Shown here: piece after piece, positions 11,600 to 23,000 of the stretch
Numbering within the stretch: position 1 is the stretch's first letter
Layout of the letters: each line of letters opens with the position of its first letter
Assembly (NCBI RefSeq): GCF_030253575.1
Contig: NC_080568.1
Coordinates: 327,501-391,500, forward strand
Origin: Rhododendron vialii
Taxonomy: Eukaryota > Streptophyta > Magnoliopsida > Ericales > Ericaceae
Length of the DNA stretch: 64,000 bases
Reading direction: 5' to 3'
The notes under the pieces: generated by a model
Seen by the model: the letters and a program-made list of their open reading frames with translations, nothing else
Told to the model about the DNA's origin: nothing
Database searches by the model: none
Program-made: the position numbers and the translations under genes

Positions 11600-12666
11600 T
11601 TAAATCCTGATATTGAAGTAGTCTTGGTCGAAATGATGCAACCTGACATAGCCATCTTCACCGCCACTTGAAAAACTGTAGAACAAATACACAAAGGAAA
11701 AAGTTAGATTTATGAAATTTTTAGGTCACCATTTGCTGTTGGTATTTAAGTCAAGTCACAAGCCACAAGAGGTCAACAGATATGTACCCCTTCATGCCTT
11801 CAGTTATATGCCTAAAGTCTCAAACCAATATAGTAAAAAACACAAATAGAGACAAGAATGTACTAGAAATACGTTATCTAATGAGAAAAACTACACTAGC
11901 TACACCAGTATATGTCACTATACAACACACCCAATCTTTATGCTTCAAAGGGAATTGTGGAGGACTTCTACTCCTAAGATCTGTATGCCTCGAACTTCGA
12001 CTGCAAACAGCCGGCAAGTTGCTGCAGCAACGCCGTGAAGCACTACCATAGCTAAGGCCTAAGAGTTTCGAATCTTGACGGTGATGCATTACCTGCTAAT
12101 AATTTAGCAAGTCATTGCGCAATAGGTCAGCAACTCATCAGTCGAGCTACAATAGCAACTACCAGCACGGGATGGATTGAGCTATGAATGTTTTAAGCCC
12201 GGTGTTTAAAGGTCAACAGTCAATAATGATTACTCTACAACTAATTTTGTCCAGTTATGTTCTATCTTGTTAACTTAGCTAAACATGCGTCAAGGCCGCA
12301 TTTTATTTCCCCAAACTACTTGTCGGAATCCCTACTTTTGTCTCCCAACAAAACGTGTAGGCGTGCACCATTTTTGAGAAAACAAAATATGTCCAGCTAT
12401 GCACCCACAAAAAAACCATATCCACAGTTTTCAAAACAAACCGGGAACCAAAATTACTCCAGCTTTGGTAAGGCCATCTTAACAAGCTACTACAAGTCAT
12501 AAACTTCCAAATCCTTAAAAGAGAGCTGTAAATGCTATAGAAGGAAACCCTTCCAATAGAAAAAGTTCCAACAAGATGGGCACAATGACACAGAAAAATG
12601 CATAATAGTTGACTGCCTTCAGATGACTACATCATCAGACAGAAACTATGAGAGGTAGGGAAAAAA

Positions 12667-12714
<48 letters not shown>

Positions 12715-15700
12715 CTACATAGCTTACAACTTGGAACGTTCACATTAGAACAACAAACACAAAGAAAGTTTGAGTGACAGTGGACAGAATGCATCAACAT
12801 GTAAACAAAATAAACTGTCACTCACTAGACAAAAATTATAGGAGCACTAGACAATAGACATTAAAATTCATCTTTCACGAGTTTAAAAAATAATCTTGAA
12901 AATAAGAAGCACCAGAACTCAAAGAAACAATACCTTTTACCATCTGGGTTGAATGCCAAAGCATTTATTGGTCCGAAGTGACCTTTCACGCCACCTATTT
13001 CCTCTTGAAGAACCTGGATAAAAACAATGGGCATATATGCCAATTAGAAAGGTAACAAATTTTTTGAGCTCCTATTCGCTTGCAAACCAAGTCATTGATC
13101 AATTTTTTGAGATGTCAGATATTTTTGGCTATTAGGGCGGTGATATTTTTGGCAATTAGGGCGGTGTATAAGCTCTTGATTGGTCTCTTTTGGTACTGTC
13201 GGCTGATTGGCTTTCTGTTCTTTGCTTTCTTTTGTACATGAGTAGCATCCCATTGATGCCTTTTAAATAAATTTAAATAAATTATCATCTATCCGGAAAA
13301 AAAAATAAAAAATAAAAAACCGAATCCTTAGAAATACAAGTTTACCTTATCGTAGAATTTGGCTTCAAACTTCCCTGCACGGTGGTCAGTTGTTGTGACA
13401 GCTGAAGCATCCTGACCACCTCCAAGGACCACCTGGAAGCATCATATGTACAAGACCTTAATTAGTAAAACAAAAGAATACAAGGTAAATGGAAAATAAA
13501 CCCATGAGAGACCAATTCTACTTAGCACATCCAACATAGTAAGCTATGGTCACAACATGCTAACGCATAGCGTAGCGGATGCAAAACTAATGCTGTGTTT
13601 GGATTTGGATTTGAAATTTTTTTTGAAAAATAGTAGGGGTAATAAGTAGAGAGAGAGAAAGAGAGAAATGTTGGAAGTATGAAGAATTTAGGAGATCTAG
13701 GGGGTATTTTTTGAAAAATGTTTTTTGAAAAACAAAGAGAACAAGGCATAAGAAAGTGCAATATCCAGCTTGGTAGCTAAGGCATTTCAGTGCCATAGAC
13801 AAAAGAAATGAACGAATGACAACGAGGATGGTGAGGATATAAAATGGTTTTACCAGATTATGTACTGGTATTGAACTTTAGTTCCTTCCATGCAGTATTT
13901 CAACTTTACAAATGCACAAGCACAATTTAAGTGGGAGTCTAATCATAATTTCAATGGCTCTTTAGAATAGCTCAAAACCTCGAGCATGGACTCCACTTTT
14001 GAGAGGAAGGCAGTGCTGAGCATTTACTCAAACATTGAGAGGATTGCAGAAGATCATTTAGCCTATAGAATTTCTGAAAATTTGTAAGATTAGCACAGCA
14101 ACTTCAGAATGGTGGATGCCTAATGAACACTTCATCCTCCAAATACAAAGTTGGGAGTAAACTAATATTTTCCTTTCGAAAACAAACAGTGCTTGACAGA
14201 AAAGGAAAAACAAAAGATAACAACGAAACTTTGGAGAACATGCATCAGTTTGCAAGCATACTACGACACGGGAAATCATAGCACCTATAAGAGCGTAATT
14301 GTCATGCTTAAAATAAGATGGTACGTACATGATCCAGAAGTGGAGACATGGCAACTGCATTGACTGGTCGTTCCGTCACATAGGTCTTGATAAGTGATAA
14401 TGATCTGGTGTCCCAAAGCTAACAAGTTGAAGAGAAAAACCAGTATAAAAAGAGATAACAATTGAAGATAGGTGTTAAGAAGTGTCAAAAAGGTTAGCAC
14501 TAGTTAGCAGTATACCTTAGCAGACTTATCTAGGGAACCGGTGAGGAAATGTGAGCCATCTGCAGACTTTGAGAGAGAGGTAATTGTTTTCTTGTGACCA
14601 ATTTCCTTGTCAGACTCTTTAAGCAATTTTCCTGTCTGTCAGTTCGTAAGAAACAATAAAAAACCTCAACTTCAGGAACATTAACAAATAAATGTCAAGA
14701 GTCAAACAAAATGCATAGTACTGCTTCGAAATAAGAAGGTAGAAATAACTGCAAAGCAGCAAAGGTTTAACCATCAGAAATTTATATGTCGTTGATACAC
14801 AACAGAACAACAGACTTGCAAAGCAGCAAGGTTTAACCATCAGAAATTTATATGTCGTTGATACACAACTGAACAACCTACATGCAAGATGCAGTCCTTC
14901 TTGATAAATATATAAAACGCAGTCACTGACCTCAGAATCCCATATACGAATTACAGCATCTTCACCGGCGCTTACAATAGTTTTGTTCAAAGGTCCCCAA
15001 ACAGCTCTATTTATTCTTCCCTGGGGGCCCTTGAGTGTAAGCACAGAATCCCCAGTCTCTACAAATCACATAACAATCTAGTTGGACCAAAGGAATCAAA
15101 TAGGCATTTAAGCATAAGAAGCACCGGAAGACCAAATAGATACCAACAGACAGTAAGTTGATGAGTAATAAGAATCAGTGACTCAATCAGAAAAGAATAC
15201 AAAAAAAAACAGGTCAGTAAGCCTCTTCTGGACATTTATCATTATCACTTGTACCGTCATTTATCATAAAAAAACAGGTAATCATTTACTTGATTTTGTC
15301 CTAACAACATGAATCATAAAACAAGTATAGACTTGCCAATTAAAATTCAAGGTGTGTACAAAAGGTTGAAATAATCCATTCCTTACTCCCCCATTGACTA
15401 CCCAAAAAGGCTTACACCCATGATTATATGCTACACGCGGGACCATGTCAGCTGCAGTTTCCTGATTTCCTTCAGTAATTTTCACCTTATATTCTGAAGT
15501 TCATTTTGTCTCCCCATTTGGTATGTAAGAAAATGCATAAACAGCCCATCTTACGCGTTTGCTTTGGACTACAAAACCTCAGGGTTGGCTCTGGAAGAAA
15601 CTATGATGGAAGCAGAAGAAATCAGACTAAAGAAGAAGTTGCAAGGGGAGGAAGAGAGAAGAATCTGAAGGAGGAAAAGAAGAATCTAAAGCTGCAACTC

Positions 15701-17594
15701 TAGACATGTTCAGATGCAGAGGTGTAGCAGCAGCAGGAAGTAGAGATGCAGAGAAGAGAACGAAACAAGCTGCAGACAAAGGGATAGAGGAAAAGAGAGC
15801 AACGTGAGAAGCGGGCACAGAAAAAAGGGATGGACGAAAGGAGAGCAATGTGAGAAGAGGGCACAGAGAGAAAGGAATAGAGAGGAAAAGAGAGAAACGT
15901 GAGGAGAAAGAAGTCAAGACATCATAGAATCATTCAAAATCATCCAGAAAATATCTTAAGATTTCTTTAAACTCATTGAGAACCTCTTTCCCCTTTGTCG
16001 AAACTCTTCCTCTCCGAAAACAGTAAATAAGTCATGTGCACAATACATTACAAGAAAGGCAAAAACAAAAAAAAAAGAGAGAGAGGAAAGAATAGATAAT
16101 AGGTCCATCTATACAATTTGATGTAGTTGTTTCCCTATTTCAGAGATTCATAATGTCCCAAGATTTCTTTTCCTTGAGTGACCCCTTACTTTTATTTCTT
16201 AGGGTTAAGGAGTAAAACATGGAAAAATCTTTTTGCAAAGACCTTTCTAATGCTTAAATCTTAATAATGACATCACATGTAAATCAAGATTGAAAGGGCT
16301 TTCAGCATTCCTAAGCTCGAACCAGACAAAATAGAATCCCATCTGTTAAATCACATCAACCAGGTAACTAAAACAGCAACAGGAAAAAGAGGGTAATAAG
16401 AAATTACGTTCGCTAGGATCCCTGGAAATGCGCTTAATGTGAATAGCAGAAGGCAATTCCATAAAGGGGTCCGTGGTGATGACTGCAAGCTTATCACCAA
16501 CACCAAAATCTACTGCTCTGGTTGGAGAATCAAAATTGAAAGTGAAAAGCTGTGCTCCAGTTTGAACATTCCACAGCTTTGCAGTCTGATCGGCACTCCC
16601 AGTAATGAGCAGCATGGAATCCCCTGATACACCAAAGTCATGAAAAAAAACCATGTTCCTTTCAGACTTCACAACAAATAACTAACAGATGTATCTCAGA
16701 TATTAACAAAAACATCCAAAAGACTACAACATACATAACTACCACAAAGAATAGAATCCCGGATGTGTCTGAGAAGCTGCTATTTAAAGTCAGAAACAAC
16801 TTAAAGAATCATCTTTCACCAATCTTACAGCGCCTTTGGATTGTGATTAAGGGTGTGATAATAAAGGGGAGATCTTTCTCCCCAAATCACGCCATTATTT
16901 GATGAGAACGGGAAAGGAGCCAAGAAAAAATATCATTTTTGTATCTTTCTCTCCATTTCTCACCAACATACTCAATCCAAATGAGCGATTCGGCAAGATC
17001 CTCTAATCCTTTATTTTTGTTTCTTATGAAATCCCTCAATCTAAAGGGGCTGTAACGAAAATATTCCATAGACTATAACTACCACATAGCATACCAAAAA
17101 CTTAGAAGGCTTATTAACAGCTGATTCTGAGAAGCTACAATTTCAATGCTTTTTAATTATGCTTCAAAGAATCATCTTTTACCAATCTCAAAGCTTGACA
17201 AACACCAAATATATACACATCGCATTTCCCATAATAAACCAAATCTGTTATTAAAAAAAACCACAATACTTCCGGAAATACAAACAAACGCATCAAACAA
17301 GGCTCCAACACAATACATATTTAATACACAATCAAATATCTGCATATATAGATATATACATATATATATATATATGAAGAGATATATAGATGAAAAATGG
17401 TGGGACTTACTCGAGACATCGCAGCACCATACGGCGCCGTTATGGCCGCGGTACGTGCCTAGGCGCTCTCCGTTGTCAGCGAACCATACTGTGGGACTAA
17501 GATCTTTAGCGCAAGAGAAAAGAAGATCGCCGTCCCTGTTGTACTTGAGGAACGTCAGTGGCCTCTCGTGGCCTTTCATCAGTATCGGCCTCAT
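11600..17594 (-). CDS. TIF3I1: Eukaryotic translation initiation factor 3 subunit I (eIF3i)
   Basis: Eight exons give an intact 326-residue WD40 protein (981 bp including stop): 17411-17594, 16408-16623, 14931-15058, 14516-14635, 14329-14418, 13346-13432, 12934-13013 and 11600-11675. Every intron is GT-AG and all phases agree. It starts [20 protein letters not shown] and ends YFNIRI. WD repeats are evident ([90 protein letters not shown]). eIF3i is a seven-bladed propeller in the eIF3 complex that helps recruit mRNA to the 40S subunit. Its length matches the Arabidopsis protein (328). The start is the ATG at 17594; the GTG codon just upstream is not needed. Confidence 0.97.
12676..12707. repeat. 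GA microsatellite in eIF3i intron 7
   Basis: An uninterrupted GA run next to a short GT run (12667-12678), inside the last intron of the minus-strand eIF3i gene. Confidence 0.9.
13130..13315 (+). mobile_element. Possible LINE-type 3' tail in eIF3i intron 6
   Basis: The stretch ends '…TTTTGTACATGAGTAGCATC…' followed by AAATAAATTTAAATAAATT and an A-rich run (GGAAAAAAAAATAAAAAATA). Plant non-LTR retrotransposons often end like this. It also contains a short doubled segment (ATATTTTTGGC-ATTAGGGCGGTG). No coding sequence and no clear target duplication, so this is tentative. Confidence 0.3.
13588..13752. repeat. Short interspersed repeat, copy in eIF3i intron 5
   Basis: It matches 32008-32163: GCTGTGTTTGG, TTTTTTGAAAAATA, GGGGTAATAAGTAGAGAGAG, GAAATGTTGGAAGTA, then TTTTTTGAAAAAT and CAAAGAGAACAAGG. 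Both copies begin with TGTTTGG and contain a 'TTTTTTGAAAAAT' motif near each end. It is likely a small non-autonomous element, not assigned to a family. Confidence 0.6.
14751..14877 (+). repeat. 66-bp tandem duplication in eIF3i intron 3
   Basis: Two adjacent units share GCAAAGCAGCAA, GGTTTAACCATCAGAAATTT and ATATGTCGTTGATACACAAC with only one or two differences. This indicates a young duplication inside the intron. Confidence 0.92.
15770..15905 (+). repeat. ~45-bp minisatellite in eIF3i intron 2
   Basis: About three units of a purine-rich repeat of the form AAGGGATAGAGGAAAAGAGA, GCAACGTGAGAAG, GGGCACAGA are arrayed here inside a longer purine-rich tract (15640-15910). Confidence 0.75.
16829..17053. 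mobile_element. Small MITE-like element in eIF3i intron 1
   Basis: The ends CAGCGCCTTTGGATTG and CAATCTAAAGGGGCTG are inverted repeats with two or three mismatches, flanked by TA on both sides. It shares internal sequence with 10329-10574. A TA duplication would fit a Tc1/mariner-type element, but two bases are weak evidence. Confidence 0.5.
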
Positions 17595-17905
17595 TTTCAC
17601 AACAAATTCAGGTCTGTATTTGTCCTAAAGTATAGCCAAAGTAATCTTCTCTCGCTCTTGGAGTGTATATCTATCTACCCAGACGCTCAGAAAAAACCCT
17701 AGAGGATGCGAAAGCTTCTAGGCTGTATTGGTAGTGGAAGAACCCTAGCTGAGAGAGACGGAATAAAACTAACCGACGTGATAGTTTAGTCCTCTAATTT
17801 TTCTTTATATTTCAATGCGACTCCCAAACTTTTATGTACTCTTCATTTGACTCCCAAAGTCAGTCAGAGGGGCGAAAAGAAAGCAATAGCAGAGCTAGAA
17901 ATTCT
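17595..17905 (-). promoter_or_regulatory. eIF3i 5' UTR and promoter region
   Basis: This is the stretch immediately upstream of the eIF3i start on the minus strand. It holds a short AGCCCTAGC/AACCCTAG-type sequence near 17690-17750, reminiscent of telo-box motifs in plant translation-related promoters (AAACCCTA). The match to the telo-box is partial, so the regulatory role is only a suggestion. Confidence 0.3.
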
Positions 17906-17907
17906 AA

Positions 17908-18110
17908 TTTTTTTTTACATCATCTGAAGGCAAAAAGCCTAAATATCAGAAAGTGAGGAACCCAATGGAAGTAAAGAGGTTGAATCACTAGAAAGAGCCT
18001 TCTTAGCACAATTATGTGTGGCTTGATTACAATCACGTTTGACAAACTTAAATACACAAAACCATAAATGAGTCTCTAAGAATTCTACAATCTTGCACCA
18101 ATATGCCAAT
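17908..18110 (-). mobile_element. LINE 3' end: RNase H-like C-terminus and poly(A) tail
   Basis: Read on the minus strand, the frame gives 'VFKFVKRDCNQATHNCAKKA', then 'LSSDSTSLL', a stop, a short 3' UTR and a run of A at 17912-17920. The block 'V-R-x-x-N-x-A-A-H-x-x-A-K' is the typical end of the RNase H (RVT_3) domain fused to many plant LINE ORF2 proteins. Only this 5'-truncated tail remains, which is normal for LINE insertions. Confidence 0.75.
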
Positions 18111-18129
18111 GTCGGACGGCAGTTCTATT

Positions 18130-19050
18130 GTCGCAAGACAGCTTCGAACAAATGACACATACAAAATTTCAAACATTGTCCACTAGTTGGGTTAGGTGTG
18201 ACTAGCACCGGAGTCAAAATTAATCAAAACGATTGGGGATAGATTACTCGGTGTAAAGGTTGTCTAACACCTGCGAACCTAGATGATTGTACGACTATTG
18301 GAGTTATTAGTGCAGCAAATCCTGAGTTGGACATTTGGAGAGTGGACTAAGCCGTGAAGTTGCGGACCGAACCACTATAAATCCTTGCATTTAATTTCTC
18401 TCTTCCCTACTCTATTTATTTTCTGTTTTGCGTATCTATATTGCATGAGAAAATTGATCTATCCTTGAATAATGAGTTGTGGTAGAACATCTTGAATAAT
18501 CAGTCAATTAGGGGAAGTGCTACAATACACACCCCTTATTTGAGTGTGTATCATATGCACCTTCATTGAAACACACTAAAATGTTATGATTCCCAAAATG
18601 TTATGAATATATTACTCAAAAGTTACGAATCATATGATGAAAAGTTACGAATTTTTAGTATAAAAGTTACGATACGAAATAAAATGTTATGAATGATCGG
18701 TCCTACAAGTAATTTTTTTATGAGGTGGCACAATATGAACCATACAATAGGTGCATATGGTACACACCTTAAAAGGGTGTGTATTGAAGACTTCCCCGTC
18801 AATTAGATTCATATATGTAACTCTAGAAATCTGCATATTAGTTCTCTGCATTTAATCTTTGTTTCTATTGGAGCTTGCTCAATCTGTTGTGTTGATTTGT
18901 TTGGAGCTTTGCTCAATCTGTTCCGATTATTGTATCTTTATGCTATTCTCACTAATAAATTTTAAATTATGCATTGTATTTGAGATACACAATTCATCCC
19001 CTCTTGGATTGTTATTTGGACCAACAATCGGTGTCAGAGCGAGGTTATGG
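18130..19050 (+). mobile_element. Ty1/Copia LTR remnant (fossil)
   Basis: The stretch reads like the R-U5 half of a Copia LTR. It has GGACCGAACCACTATAAATC with a TATA-like box near 18373-18380, then TTTAATTTCTCTCTTCC, and ends with CCCTCTTGGATTGTT before a primer-binding-site-like GGTGTCAGAGCGAGG (19031-19045), which resembles the initiator-Met tRNA site TGGTATCAGAGC. A hAT MITE lies inside it, so the LTR is older than that insertion. No pol or gag sequence was recognised nearby, so it is a broken, old remnant. Confidence 0.6.
18511..18797 (+). mobile_element. hAT-type MITE (287 bp) with 8-bp target duplication
   Basis: The terminal inverted repeats are GGGGAAGT..CAATACACACCC at the left and the complement at the right end (…GGGTGTGTATTGAAGACTTCCCC). 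The 8-bp direct repeat GTCAATTA lies at 18503-18510 and 18798-18805. The interior has five variants of AAAAGTTACGAAT / AAATGTTATGAAT. The intact target site suggests a recent insertion into the older LTR remnant. Confidence 0.88.
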
Positions 19051-20087
19051 GTTCAACTCCTAAGACCTAGGAGAGATTGTTGGCTTTATGGGGGCCATCA
19101 TCAACCCTATTACTTATACTTGAGACGCCCCCTGCTGACGCGAGGCAAGCAAAGGGAGGACCTATCGCCTAGGCCTCCACTTGTCGGTGTTGTATGGGCA
19201 ACATTGCGAAGCGACTTCATGTTCGCCTGTCGGTTAGCGCATGGCTTTGCGCTGCCCTTTAAAGATTAAGTTGTCCCTTTCCCTAACAACAATTGCTTCT
19301 AGATGAGTCGGTTAACACATGATCCAATACTCTCTTTGTTCAATAAATATGGTTGTTTTATTTGATGATGGCGCATGGAAATAATACTGGGACTTTATCG
19401 ATAGTCGACCTTACACATACAAGCGGATCAAAAAAAAAAAAAAAAAGACCTTACACATACATGCCTTATGACTACCAAGCCTATTCAACTCTGCTCCAAG
19501 CCAATCCAAACAGAAATTTGGCTATCGTTTTGGTTGTTCAATGATCTTTTCACTTTAATTTTGTCGTTGCATACTTGCATTATGACTTCGTCAATGCTAC
19601 TAGTAATGAATCCTTTCCCTGAAAAAATAAAACCGGTTCTAAATGTAGTTTTCTACATTTTTCATATCCTAAGATGAGAGTTGTTTGACTTCGTTTTAGA
19701 TAAGCAAGGGGTGTGATATATCTCTAATTTCTCCTTTAGAATTGGACTTTTTTACTTAAAAGGATTTCAATTTTACTGCCTCTATGATCCCATAACAATT
19801 TAACATTTTCGGCATAGCTAATTTTCCTAGGCGTTGAACAGATTGAGCAATTGTTCGTTTGTATGATCGTAAAACCCTTTAAAAAGGCTCCTTTCCTTTA
19901 GAGAGGAACAACTATGACTAAGAGGATCATCTGGACATCCAAGCAATCAAACTAGGTAAATAAAACTCAAGCTAATTAGCCCACCAACTTTATGGTAGCC
20001 TTACACCCGTTTTAGGTGATTAATATCGAGAAATATACACAACTTAATTGCTAAAAGCTAAATCTGAGCTTGCATTGCATCCCGAGA
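19051..20087. other. Intergenic, no gene recognised
   Basis: Some open stretches exist, but none shows a known domain. There is an A-tract at 19430-19446, with ACCTTACACATACA on either side (19408-19421 and 19447-19460), which may mark a short retroposed piece. The last part is expected to be the 3' UTR of the GH9 gene. Confidence 0.4.
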
Positions 20088-23000
20088 TCAATTGGTGTGG
20101 CTCCCTGCGAAGTATGCCAGAGGTCCAACTATGGCAGCATTGATGTATGTTGCAGGCTCCGAATGACTGTAGTCTGTCCGATCATCAGGGTAACCATCAT
20201 TTTGATTTGGACCTCCAACAATGGCTCCGGTTAAGACATTGGGATTAGGGTTGGCGGTGTAGAAGAATGGTTGGAAACCGCCATCGCAACCAAAGGATTG
20301 TGGGTGTGTTGATACAGAGGGTATTGAGGATCCTCTATGGTGAATTCTCTTTGGATAATATGGTCCATATCCTACCATGTAAGACATTTTCAAAGGGTTC
20401 TCCCCCAAAATGTAGATAACGAAATTGAGTATTCTATTAATCCAGGATTTCATTAGAATTCCCCAAAAGAGTCCGGATCCCATAACAGAATTAAGTATTG
20501 TGTTAAGTAGTTTATAAAAAAATGAAGTCGATTTCTTCTTCTTCGAAGTCGATTTCTTCTTCTTCGAAGTCGATTTCTTCTTCTTCGAAGTCGATTTCTT
20601 TTTCTTGTTCTTCTGAATCGTCAAAAGGAGCCGCATTTGGATTCTTATGTGGCATTTTTGTTACCTCCACTGGTTTTTAGGATAAAAGTCCACCTGAAAT
20701 GTCCAAGGTTTAATGATAAGAATGAATGATATTTGTATAAATAACTGACGCGACAGAGTTCACAAAAATTATTCAAACAATATTGGAATCCGGCACTTTG
20801 ACATAGAGTGAGGAATCTCGAGTTAAATGTTTTTTAATACAGTATGTTCCTATAAGTACCTTCTCCAATTTTTCAATCATCATAGTAATAATATGTTATT
20901 CAAAGCTCCAAAAGGTTATTGTCAATTTGTAAATTCTTCCTCGATAAAGTAGATGTACAAATATAGGAAATGAACACAAGAAAATTGGCAAATTTGAATA
21001 CTAGAGAGCGACTTGCCTGTTTCTTTGCTAGGGCTTTTAGGGTATTTGCAGTCACATATAGACTCTCACAGTTGAAGGTGTGCCTTGAGGCGGACATGTA
21101 CTTGCCATAGGTTGTAAGCAAGAAGGTTATGGATGTCACATATTGGAGATTACTTTCACCTAGCTTGTACATCAGCCCTCCTGCATTCAAATTTAAGATC
21201 ACGACTATATCATCCCGTACATTGAAAACAAAAAGGGGTGTATTCAAACATTTATAATCTATATAGATTCAAGCAGCATCACACATTAACAACTCAAAGC
21301 CTCAGGCCGAATTTTGCAATTGGACTTTCATTGGATGGTTTCATAGCTTGGGATTTTGATAAAAGTAAATTCTCGAGATCTGGACCTTAGGTGAGAAGCT
21401 TAATGGTTGAGACAACTCAGAAAGAGGCCCATAGGTTGAAATACTACTTGATATGAAGATTAAAACTAATGCTGTGGCACTGTCCAGCAATGAAATTTTA
21501 GAGTGGGCAATGCTATTACCTTGCGTATATTGTGTGCTTGAAGAAGGAGAGTTGGGTAAAATATGGCAAATGAAATCTTCAGCTTGTTGTCTAAACCGCT
21601 CAAAAGCCTTGTCATTTTCCACCAAGGCATTCTGCAAAAAAAAAAAACACAGACCGGATTAATGATGTCTAACGGATGAAATAAACAAGACCGGAATAAT
21701 TCATATTTTCAACCCCAATCCACATGTGTGCTTGAGCTAAATCAAGAGGTTTCTTTTCGACAATTTACCCTTGAGAGGAGCACGCGAGCACCCGCATATT
21801 TGTTATCCCAACTAAAAAGGTCTGTTGCATCATTTGCTCCCAAAGATTGTATGAAATTGAAATAAGAAACATCGTGTGTTGCTCTTAGTAGCCATGTAGC
21901 TCCCCACAGCAACTCATCCTTGGATTCAAAAAACAAAAGAAATCAGAAATCAGGGGAAGAATCAACCGCAGGCCCATAAGATAATAGAATCTTCTGGCCC
22001 AATGAAAGAAGCATGTAGTCCAAGCCCAAAAAAAAAAGATTAATAAGCAAATGATATGTATTGTACTTTTGGCTTACCTTATACCCAGAGTATGAGCAAT
22101 AAAATGGGCAAACAGCAGATCCAAGAGAGTCACTGTAGGCACCTCTATACTGCATAGCAAACTGCATCACATTCTTTGCTGTTCTCAAAAGCAACCTTGC
22201 ATATTTTGGATCGGCCTTCCGGAAAACCATGGAGGCGGCTGCCAGTGCAGCGGCCATCTCCCCGGCCACATCCGAGCCGGGACTGCTTGACGAGACCCAG
22301 TAGACAGACCGAGCCGTGTCCATGTCCTCGGGCCGCTCCCAACACTTGTGATCCGTATTAGGGTCGCCCACGCCCACGTAGAGCCTACCGGGTGTGGCAG
22401 TGGCACACTTTAAGAGGTAGTCGGTGGCCCACCGGATCGCGGCTCTTGCGTTTCCTACCTCTGGGCCCATCTTCCTCCCGTACTCTAGTGTGGCCCATGA
22501 TAACATGGTGGTGGTGAAGGCCATTGGAAAATTGAACTTCACATTGTCTCCAGCATCATAGTAGCCCCCACTCAAATCCACCTGGAAATCACATTTTAAA
22601 GGGAGCTAATTAAAGTTTATGTTATTAATTATTTTATACACTACTTTGCTAATACATTAGGGTTGTGGAATTAATTGGTAGTAGTGAACTGAGAAAAACA
22701 TGGTAACAATGGCACCTCATTTTATTTTATTCTTGATCGTCGAAAATTAGTATCGTTAAAATAGTTAGATTTAGATTAACACATAATTCCTGACCTCTTT
22801 TCTCCTAACACCTAAGTGCACTCCTGATCCAATTGGACCAAAAGCTTCTTTGCAAACGAAGGCGCCTAATTGGACTAGTGAAATACAATAATAAAATCAA
22901 GGTCTAAGGTGGATTTCAATCCAACAGAAGTCAAAAAAGATAAATTATTGAGTCTAATCAGCTCCAGAGGATGACAAATGAGTTCAAAATGAACAATGTT

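Noticed and set aside
15506-15917. Open frames in a purine-rich stretch of an eIF3i intron, on both strands
   Set aside because: They follow from the purine-rich minisatellite and lie between well-supported eIF3i exons.
19021-19269. Frame after the LTR remnant that might be gag-like
   Set aside because: No recognisable motif; only the primer-site-like sequence before it is credible.
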